A stretch of 26,818 bases of DNA, taken from positions 1 to 26,818 of the forward strand of contig QEUW01000115.1 of NCBI GenBank assembly GCA_003577005.1, in the 5' to 3' direction. The translations under genes were made by a program, and so were the position numbers. This stretch comes from Chloroflexota bacterium. GTDB lineage: Bacteria; Chloroflexota; Anaerolineae; Caldilineales; Caldilineaceae. Positions 21,265 to 26,818 of the stretch are shown here, piece by piece; the first letter of the stretch is position 1, and each line of letters opens with the position of its first letter. Under the pieces are notes generated by a model. That model did not search any database. It worked only from the letters and a program-made list of their open reading frames with translations, and was not told the origin of the DNA.

Positions 21265-22617
21265 TCAAATGAGCCACCCCAAGAAATAGGTCGCCAGACC
21301 CAAGAAGAGAAAAAAGCCGAGCGAGTCCGTGGCGGCGGTGACAAAGACGCTGGATGCCAGCGCCGGGTCGACGTGCAAGATCTTTAAGATCATGGGCACC
21401 GACACACCCGCAACCGCAGCGACCAGCAGGTTGCCCAACATGGCCAGACCCACCACTACACCTAGCACCGGGTTGCCTTTCCAGAGCCAGGCCATCGTCC
21501 CCACCAAAATGCCGAGGGTAAGCCCGTGTAGCAAGCCAATCATCAATTCGTGGCCAAGCGCCGGCAGCGCGTCCTGGCGGTCGATCTCACCCAGCGCCAG
21601 CGAACGGACAATGATCGTCATGGTCTGCGTGCCGGCGTTGCCACCCTGGCCCGCCACAATGGGCATAAAGGTCGCCAGCAGCGCAGCCTGGGCGATCGTC
21701 GACTCAAAGAGGGAGACTACACTGGAAGCCATGGCCGCGGTACCCATGTTGATCAACAGCCACGGCAACCGGCTGCGGATCGCACGGGGGATCGGGCTGA
21801 AGATTTCGGCGTGTTCACTTACCTGAGCTAGCCGGTAGAGATCCTCGGTCGCTTCTTCTTCGATAACGTCCACCACATCGTCCACCGCAATAATGCCGAC
21901 GAGCTTGTTTTCGCCGTCGACCACCGGCACCGCCAGGAGATCATAGCGGGCAAGGATCTGGGCCACCTCCTCCTGGTCCATATCCACTCGTGCCGTGATG
22001 ACATCCCGGTTCATGATCTCTTCCACCGTCTGGCTCGCATCGGCCAGGATCAGGGCGCGCAGGTTGACCACCCCGATCAAGCGGCCAAAGCGGTCGAGGA
22101 CATAGAGATAAAAGATCTCGTTCTCGTCCCGGTAATGTTTCTTGACAAAAGCAAAGGCTTCCGCCACGGTCATTTGCCGGCGCAGCGAAGGTGGCGGCAG
22201 GTTCATAATGCCGCCGGCTGTATCTGGGTCGAAAGCCAACAGCCGGGTTACCGGCCCGGCCTCGTCCATCTGCTCCAACACCTCGGCGGCTTCTTGCGGC
22301 TCCAGCTCGTTGATCAGGTCGGCGGCGGCGTCGGGCTCCATCTCGTCAAGCACATCGGCCAACTCTTCGACATCCAGATGTTGGGCGACCTCGGCCATGT
22401 CCTCTTCGCTCATCTGGGCGAAGACTTCGGCCAGCTCAGGCGGATTCAGCCTTTCGACCAGCAGCGCCTGCTCATCAGCTTCGAGCCAGGTGAGCACTTC
22501 GGCGCTGTCGGCCGGGTGGAGCGTGCGCAGATATTCGGCCGCGCGATCGACGTCGTGTAATTCGAGCAGCTGTTGCACGTGAGCCAACGCATCGTTGACG
22601 TTGGTGGGTTCGACCAT
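21265..22617 (-). CDS. mgtE: MgtE-family magnesium transporter
   Basis: MgtE is a dimeric Mg2+ channel gated by cytosolic Mg2+. The 450-residue protein has the full layout: an acidic helical N domain (about 1-130, with repeated LxxAEVxxxM patterns), two CBS domains (about 135-260; [20 protein letters not shown] and [17 protein letters not shown]), a connecting helix, and five membrane helices with the signature [17 protein letters not shown] 22617 is chosen because GAGG (22629-22626) lies 8 nt upstream; a longer frame to 22719 runs through a leader hairpin and is not credible. The long 5' region contains possible regulatory RNA. Confidence 0.95.
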   Translation of the reverse strand: MVEPTNVNDALAHVQQLLELHDVDRAAEYLRTLHPADSAEVLTWLEADEQALLVERLNPPELAEVFAQMSEEDMAEVAQHLDVEELADVLDEMEPDAAADLINELEPQEAAEVLEQMDEAGPVTRLLAFDPDTAGGIMNLPPPSLRRQMTVAEAFAFVKKHYRDENEIFYLYVLDRFGRLIGVVNLRALILADASQTVEEIMNRDVITARVDMDQEEVAQILARYDLLAVPVVDGENKLVGIIAVDDVVDVIEEEATEDLYRLAQVSEHAEIFSPIPRAIRSRLPWLLINMGTAAMASSVVSLFESTIAQAALLATFMPIVAGQGGNAGTQTMTIIVRSLALGEIDRQDALPALGHELMIGLLHGLTLGILVGTMAWLWKGNPVLGVVVGLAMLGNLLVAAVAGVSVPMILKILHVDPALASSVFVTAATDSLGFFLFLGLATYFLGWLI

Positions 22618-22706
22618 AACTAACCTCGACAATTGATTTGGCGAGAATGTCACCAGACTACCTTCGGCTGTGCCGCGCATAAAATGGCACGGAACGCATA
22701 GCAATA

Positions 22707-22735
22707 CCAGCATCGGCAATTTCTGCCGGTGCTGG
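22707..22735 (-). promoter_or_regulatory. Stable hairpin in the mgtE leader
   Basis: Arms 22707-22718 and 22724-22735 pair at 11 of 12 positions with a G-T wobble at the other and a 5-nt loop. There is no T-run. It lies about 90 nt before the mgtE start. Confidence 0.6.
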
Positions 22736-22800
22736 GGCAGCGCGTGCGATAGACGAGCGGCGGAAGGCGAAATGCGGCTAAAGAACGGTGGAACAAAAAT

Positions 22801-22823
22801 GCCAGCAATTTATACACGCTGGC
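22801..22823 (-). terminator. Intrinsic terminator in the mgtE leader
   Basis: On the minus strand GCCAGC (22823-22818) pairs with GCTGGC (22806-22801), followed at once by ATTTTTG. It stands about 185 nt before the mgtE ATG, so it would stop transcripts before the gene unless prevented, or end an unrelated upstream transcript. Confidence 0.65.
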
Positions 22824-22861
22824 TGGGGTGCAACAGGAGGAAGGACCTATTCGGGCTGTGA

Positions 22862-22913
22862 GGTAGCAACCCTTGCCGGGCCGTGTGCAGACACGGGATG
22901 CTGCCAGCCCGGC
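22862..22913 (-). promoter_or_regulatory. Candidate pseudoknot (riboswitch-like) upstream of mgtE
   Basis: On the minus strand GCCGGGC (22913-22907) can pair with GCCCGGC (22881-22875), while GGCAGCA (22905-22899) can pair with TGCTACC (22868-22862; one G-U), giving an H-type pseudoknot with a CCGTGT/ACACGG hairpin inside. The GCTGGC at 22908-22903 equals the 3' arm of the terminator at 22801-22823, so it could instead pair with the terminator's 5' arm. It matches no riboswitch class I can name, including the known Mg2+ M-box. Confidence 0.45.
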
Positions 22914-23304
22914 TTTGACTCACGAGTTAACAGACCGTGTACGCAACGACCGCTTTGTTCTCTCCCTGCTGCGCCACCGGCCCAAGCCGTAGCCACTCAG
23001 AAAGTGTTCTCGCTGCGAACGATATGAAGATAGCGCAAGCCATCTTATCTGTGGACAGCCGGTACGCCCATCGACACACAGCGGCCGGTGCATCATCCTC
23101 ACGGCGAGGATTGGCTCGGCAAACGCTCTGTATCCTGGGCGGCGTACTGTCACTGTCTGGCTGATTCTCAGCCGTGCTAGGTACTGTGTTCGTTGTATTC
23201 ATCGTAACGATTCAAAGCAGGGTAGGAAACACTCGGCCTAACCCTACAGCGCAAGCATAGCACTCGGCGCCATCTTTGTCAATCGGATGCGAAGCAGGTC
23301 AGGC

Positions 23305-24138
23305 TTACAATCTTGCCAGCAATTCATTTCGCCGCAAGGTGCGGGCGCCAAACCAGAGCAACAGCCCGGCGATCAGCCAGAGCACCACCCCCAACACGAG
23401 GACAAAACCGATATGGAGGTAGAAGAGACCCGAAACCTGGCCCACCAGCAGAACAATCACCGGCAGAACGACCAAACTCCCGGCCTGGTACGCTTCTTGA
23501 AAGGTATTGACCCGCGCCGAAACCAGCACCGTAGCGCCCAGACCGAGCGCAGCCATGGCCGGCCCAACCCAGAATGCCAGGACCAGCCACATTGGGTTGG
23601 GGAAAAAGACGCGCCCCACCACCGGCCATGCCGCCAGATTGGCGACCCCACCGTAGAGCACAAAACTGCCAATACCCACCGCCAGACCGGGGAACCAGGC
23701 AGCCAACAGCTTTGCCACCAGCAATTCGGTGTCGCTCGTGGGGCTGTAGAGGAGCGCTTCGAGCGTCTTGCGCTCTTTTTCACCGGCGAAACTGTCGGCC
23801 GCAATGACACTCGACACCATGAGCGGGATGATCAGATAGAAAGGCGCAAACAGATAGGTCAGCGCCAGTACAATGGCCGCCTGGGTCAGGTCATACTCTG
23901 CCAGTTCTTGCTGCAGCCCGGCTGGGGCGCGGGCCACCAGCTCCGCCAGATCATCCAGATCATCGGTTGGCAGCCGTGTACCGGCGGTCTCAAGAGCTGC
24001 CGGCGCCAGCGCGATCACCGCAGGCAGCACCAACACAACGATCAAGGGCACGATGACCATCGGGAGCACCACCGCCTTGCTGCGCAGCGCAACCTGAAGG
24101 TCCTTGGTAATGATGGCCCGGATCGCTCGCCAATTCAC
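23305..24138 (-). CDS. ABC-2 type transporter permease
   Basis: A 277-residue membrane protein with an N-terminal helix after a short basic segment, an extracytoplasmic loop (about 50-85), and five further helices. The stretch FAGEKERKTLEALLYSPTSD and the following KLLAAWFPG are the hallmark of NatB/ABC-2 export permeases. Its ATG overlaps the stop codon of the ATPase gene (ATGA), so the two are translationally coupled and form one exporter. The substrate is unknown. Confidence 0.92.
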   Translation of the reverse strand: MNWRAIRAIITKDLQVALRSKAVVLPMVIVPLIVVLVLPAVIALAPAALETAGTRLPTDDLDDLAELVARAPAGLQQELAEYDLTQAAIVLALTYLFAPFYLIIPLMVSSVIAADSFAGEKERKTLEALLYSPTSDTELLVAKLLAAWFPGLAVGIGSFVLYGGVANLAAWPVVGRVFFPNPMWLVLAFWVGPAMAALGLGATVLVSARVNTFQEAYQAGSLVVLPVIVLLVGQVSGLFYLHIGFVLVLGVVLWLIAGLLLWFGARTLRRNELLARL

Positions 24139-25109
24139 GGCTGCCCCTCCATCGCCGGCGCTTGCTCCCTGCCGCTGCCCTGTAGACCGAGATAAACCTC
24201 TTCCAGCGATGGCTCGTCCGGTACGATGCTGTAGAGGTCGATCCCGGCGGCAACCAGCACCTGGATCAATGTTGGGGTCTCCGCTCGCCCGACCCCCTGG
24301 ATGACCAGCGCGCCAGCTTCTCCATTGCCGGTGTTCACGGCTGCCTCGGGGCGCCAGGTGGCAAGCACAGGCGCCACCCGTTCCTGGTGCGCCGGATCGA
24401 CGGTCAAGTGGATGCGCCGCCCGTCGCCAAAGCGGCGCGCCAGTTCAGCCGGCGCCCCTTCCACCAGGAGGCGTCCCTGCGCCAGCACGGCCACGCGGTC
24501 ACAGAGCCGCTGCGCTTCCACCAGATTGTGTGTACAGAGGAAGATGGTGCGCCCGCGGTCGCGGCTGAGCCGCCGGATCAACTGGTGAACATCGTGTGTC
24601 GCCACAGGATCGAGGCCGCTGGTTGGTTCGTCGAGAAAGAGGAGTTCGGGGTCGTGGATGAGCGTGCGCGCCAGGGCCAGGCGTTGTCGCATCCCCCGGC
24701 TAAAGGCGCCGATGCGTTCATCCGCCCGGTCGGCGAGCCCGAAGGCAGTGAGCAACTCATCGACCCGCACCGCCACCTTTGTCACGGGCACACCGTAGAG
24801 ATCGGCGGCAAAACGCAACGTAGCGCGTGCGGTCAGGCGGTCATCCAACGCCGGGGTTTCGGTGAGCACACCGGTGTTCCGGCGAACTTCCGGCCCACGG
24901 GTAACCGGGTCCAGACCGAGAACCCGTACAGCGCCAGCCGTCGGGGAGAGGACGCCGTTGACCAGGCGGATGGTTGTGGTCTTGCCGGCCCCGTTGTGAC
25001 CGAGAAAGCCAAAGACCTCGCCACGCTCGATAGTCAGCGACAGCTGATCTACCGCAATCGTGGCGCCAAAACGGCGGGTCAACTGGTCGGTGAGGATCAC
25101 TGCGCTCAC
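24135..25109 (-). CDS. ABC transporter ATP-binding protein
   Basis: The ATPase partner of the ABC-2 permease, 324 residues if translation begins at GTG 25109. It has Walker A GHNGAGKT (37-44), the signature-loop variant FSRGMRQRLALAR (136-148; the usual LSGGQ is replaced, as is common in NatA-type exporters), Walker B LLFLDEP (157-162) and switch His194 in CTHNL. A C-terminal extension of about 100 residues is typical of this group. The start is uncertain: another GTG is at 25100, and an ATG at 25202 would overlap the upstream aminopeptidase gene by 83 nt. It begins about 10 nt after that gene's stop codon. Confidence 0.92.
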   Translation of the reverse strand: MSAVILTDQLTRRFGATIAVDQLSLTIERGEVFGFLGHNGAGKTTTIRLVNGVLSPTAGAVRVLGLDPVTRGPEVRRNTGVLTETPALDDRLTARATLRFAADLYGVPVTKVAVRVDELLTAFGLADRADERIGAFSRGMRQRLALARTLIHDPELLFLDEPTSGLDPVATHDVHQLIRRLSRDRGRTIFLCTHNLVEAQRLCDRVAVLAQGRLLVEGAPAELARRFGDGRRIHLTVDPAHQERVAPVLATWRPEAAVNTGNGEAGALVIQGVGRAETPTLIQVLVAAGIDLYSIVPDEPSLEEVYLGLQGSGREQAPAMEGQP

Positions 25110-25119
25110 AATTTGCAGT

Positions 25120-26394
25120 TCACAGTTCAAGCGCCTCTGCGGTAAACTGCCCACCCCGCATGACGGCAACGGTGCTGCCATCCAGACAGTGGCCGGTGAC
25201 ATCCATCGTGGCGGTGCCGATCATAAAATCGACATGCGTGTCAGCAAGGTTGAGCCCGAGTTGCGCCAGTTCTTCTTCGCTGCGCTCGGTGCCATCTTCG
25301 ACGCATTCTGGGTAGGCCTCCCCAAAGGCCATGTGGCAGGCGGCATTTTCGTCAAAAAGCGTCTCGAAGAAGGTCAGACCACTCTGGTAGACCGGCGACC
25401 GCACGTCCACCAGTGCGATCTCGCCCAGCCGCCGGGCGCCCCGGATAGCGAAGAATTGCTCCAATACCTCCTGGCCGGTCGCCGCCCGAAACTCGACCAC
25501 CTCACCCTGAACAAAGCGAAAATAGGCATCCTCGACGCGGCGCTCGAAGGGAAAGCAGGGCCGCGAGGTGCGGACATAACCTTCGACGCGCTGGTTGTGA
25601 GGGGCAGAAAAGATCTCTTCGGTCGGCATATTGGGCAAAAAGCGAATGCCGGTAGGGGTAATGGAAGAGGCCGCCACCCAAACGGGAAAGTCGGTCAGCC
25701 CTACAGTCAGGTCGGTGGAGGGGCCGCCATCAGCCGCGGGGTTTGGGTCAAAGAAGTGGAGCGTGCGCACCTGGCGTTGCATCAAAAAGTGGGCGATGCG
25801 GCGCAGCTTTTCATCGTGCTGGCGCCAAGCCTCCACCGGGTCGGGCTGATCGGCGCGCACCGTCTGCAAGACCACCTCCCAGAGCTGCGTCACCGCCTGC
25901 TCTGGATCGGCCCCTGGAAAGACCTTTTGCGCCCAGGCCGCAGTCGGAACGCCCGCCACGCACCACTGGAGCTGGTGGGCCATCTGCGCCTGCATATAGA
26001 AGCGCAACGCCCGGACACGCGCCTCCTGCGCCCGCCGGATGGCCCCGGGATCGACATCGCTCAACAGGTCGGGGAATTCGGGGCCGACGAGGGCGAGGCG
26101 GGGCCAGCTTTCATCTACCATCTGGCGGTGGCGTATGATTTCATACTCGGGCACATATTCAAGAAAATCAGGTTCGCTGTAAAGCAGACGTGCGCGCGTC
26201 GCCGGCGCATCCAACCAGTCGATGTGGACATAACGGGCGCCGGCCTGGTAGGCGGCAGCGACGACCTGGCGGACAAAGCTGGCGTGAGCCAGTTCGGCCC
26301 CCAACCGCAGCGACTGGCCGGGCTGCAAATTCAAACCGGTGCGGATAAGCAACTCGGCATACCGTTCTTGCAAAGAGTTCAGCTGTGATTGCAT
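25120..26394 (-). CDS. M29-family (thermophilic type) metallo-aminopeptidase
   Basis: The 424-residue protein matches M29 aminopeptidases such as AmpS/AmpT, dimetal enzymes that remove N-terminal residues from peptides. Family motifs are [12 protein letters not shown] in the middle, GEAYPEC and the C-terminal [10 protein letters not shown], which supply Glu, His and Asp metal ligands. ATG 26394 is chosen because GAGGA (26407-26403) lies 8 nt upstream; the frame is open further but would run toward the tRNA promoter. It is the first gene of an apparent operon with the ABC exporter, though no functional link is obvious. Confidence 0.93.
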   Translation of the reverse strand: MQSQLNSLQERYAELLIRTGLNLQPGQSLRLGAELAHASFVRQVVAAAYQAGARYVHIDWLDAPATRARLLYSEPDFLEYVPEYEIIRHRQMVDESWPRLALVGPEFPDLLSDVDPGAIRRAQEARVRALRFYMQAQMAHQLQWCVAGVPTAAWAQKVFPGADPEQAVTQLWEVVLQTVRADQPDPVEAWRQHDEKLRRIAHFLMQRQVRTLHFFDPNPAADGGPSTDLTVGLTDFPVWVAASSITPTGIRFLPNMPTEEIFSAPHNQRVEGYVRTSRPCFPFERRVEDAYFRFVQGEVVEFRAATGQEVLEQFFAIRGARRLGEIALVDVRSPVYQSGLTFFETLFDENAACHMAFGEAYPECVEDGTERSEEELAQLGLNLADTHVDFMIGTATMDVTGHCLDGSTVAVMRGGQFTAEALEL

Positions 26395-26481
26395 CACGAC
26401 GATCCTCACCCGGGTAAGGCCGAAGCCAAAAGCGATGAACAGAAAGCGCCGACCACAGATTATAACCGAACCGGGCAAAAG

Positions 26482-26510
26482 TTGACATTTCACCCTGTCC
26501 TGAATACAAT
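26482..26510 (+). promoter_or_regulatory. Promoter of the tRNA-Lys gene
   Basis: TTGACA (26482-26487), 17 bp, TACAAT (26505-26510). It has the same hexamers and spacing as the oxidase operon promoter at 2133-2161. The tRNA starts 13 nt after the -10. Confidence 0.85.
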
Positions 26511-26523
26511 ACACTTGAGTTTT

Positions 26524-26596
<73 letters not shown>

Positions 26597-26601
26597 CTGA
26601 C

Positions 26602-26621
26602 GCGCAGAAGGGCTTCTGCGC
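26602..26621 (+). repeat. Hairpin in the tRNA 3' trailer
   Basis: GCGCAGAAG (26602-26610) and CTTCTGCGC (26613-26621) form a compact stem 5 nt after the tRNA. It may help 3' processing or slow polymerase; there is no T-run. Confidence 0.6.
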
Positions 26622-26665
26622 AACCGTGCAGGTGACACCGATTCGGTTGTCAAGGTGCGGAGAGA

Positions 26666-26711
26666 GATAGCCTCGCTCTTCTTGTCGGGAGAGCGAGGCT
26701 ATCTTATTTTT
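26666..26711 (+). terminator. Intrinsic terminator of the tRNA transcript
   Basis: GATAGCCTCGCTCT (26666-26679) and its exact complement (26690-26703) form a 14-bp stem followed by TTATTTTT. It ends the tRNA transcription unit; the remaining bases to the window edge show no feature. Confidence 0.9.
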
Positions 26712-26818
26712 CAGGCTGAGAAGCTGGCATCAAGACCAGATCACGCCGGTTTGCGTATGCCCGTAGATCAGACTCTAGAATCCGATACCGCCCCGTAGCG
26801 GTCAACCGTGACGCCTTG

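Larger units (their letters stand above)
22618..23304. other. Long gap upstream of mgtE, structured but without a convincing gene
   Basis: Between the mgtE start and the ABC permease stop, this gap holds the mgtE leader structures (separate entries) and a small hairpin GGCTGATTCTCAGCC (23159-23173). The short frames in it (for example 22927-23202 on the minus strand) have no ribosome binding site and no family features. I found no strong promoter for mgtE here. Confidence 0.65.

Noticed and set aside
22618..22719. Extended N-terminus of MgtE.
   Set aside because: It would translate through the leader hairpin; ATG 22617 has a good ribosome binding site and gives the usual length.
22862..22913. 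Match to known riboswitches (SAM, cobalamin, M-box, ydaO, NiCo).
   Set aside because: I compared remembered core motifs and found none; a covariance-model search would be decisive.
22927..23202. A 91-codon minus-strand frame upstream of mgtE, and a tRNA-Asn-like anticodon loop (CTGTTAA) in the same stretch.
   Set aside because: There is no ribosome binding site. The surrounding bases cannot form acceptor, D or T arms, so it is neither a gene nor a tRNA.
25110..25202. ATG start of the ABC ATPase inside the aminopeptidase gene.
   Set aside because: It would overlap the upstream gene by 83 nt with residues unlike the family; the GTG at 25109 gives a normal start.

Overview
This is a 26.8 kb chromosomal segment of moderately high G+C content with dense genes and clear sigma-70-type promoters (TTGACA, 17 bp, TACAAT). 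Gene content points to an aerobic Chloroflexota-like bacterium (Anaerolineae/Caldilineae relatives are my best guess): an A2-type haem-copper oxidase operon with CtaG, SURF1 and CtaB, a SAF-domain homoserine-dehydrogenase-like protein, and intergenic palindromic repeats. The taxonomic call is inference from gene content, not from a marker gene.

Layout. 1-2006 (minus): a Fur/PerR-like regulator followed 6 nt later by a P1B-type metal-efflux ATPase cut by the window edge; a PerR-type 7-1-7 box overlaps the expected transcript start. 2195-9972 (plus): a respiratory operon (COX2-like membrane stub, subunits II, I, IV, III, CtaG, a FixH/YtkA-like protein, SURF1, haem O synthase). The two blocks share a divergent promoter region in which both -35 boxes lie in the arms of one inverted repeat. 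9997-13523 (minus): two GT4 glycosyltransferases and a Gfo/Idh/MocA oxidoreductase, tightly coupled. 13524-14316: a repeat-rich gap without a convincing gene. 14317-18491 (plus): a COG4091-type oxidoreductase, a deacetylase-fold protein, an NmrA-like NAD(P)-binding protein and a small ABM-like protein. 18492-18897: a MITE-like element and other hairpins. 18898-20860 (plus): an ECF-like sigma factor with a Cys-containing tail, then a lipoprotein made of two repeats. 20931-22617 (minus): mgtE with, beyond its 3' end, a small transcription unit with its own promoter, a structured leader, an 18-codon ORF and a terminator. 22618-23304: the mgtE leader, which holds a possible pseudoknot and an intrinsic terminator. 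23305-26394 (minus): an M29 aminopeptidase and a two-gene ABC-2 transporter. 26524-26596 (plus): tRNA-Lys(CTT) with its own promoter and terminator.

The most unusual signals are non-coding. Three intergenic spacers of the oxidase operon are filled by different palindromes that are all written in steps of 7 (sometimes 8) bp. The mgtE leader looks like a riboswitch-type attenuator of a class I do not recognise. The small minus-strand unit downstream of mgtE looks like an attenuator or small RNA without a downstream gene. A family of GGTGCG(A/T)TGCACC palindromes is scattered in the 14-19 kb region. All folds were done by eye.
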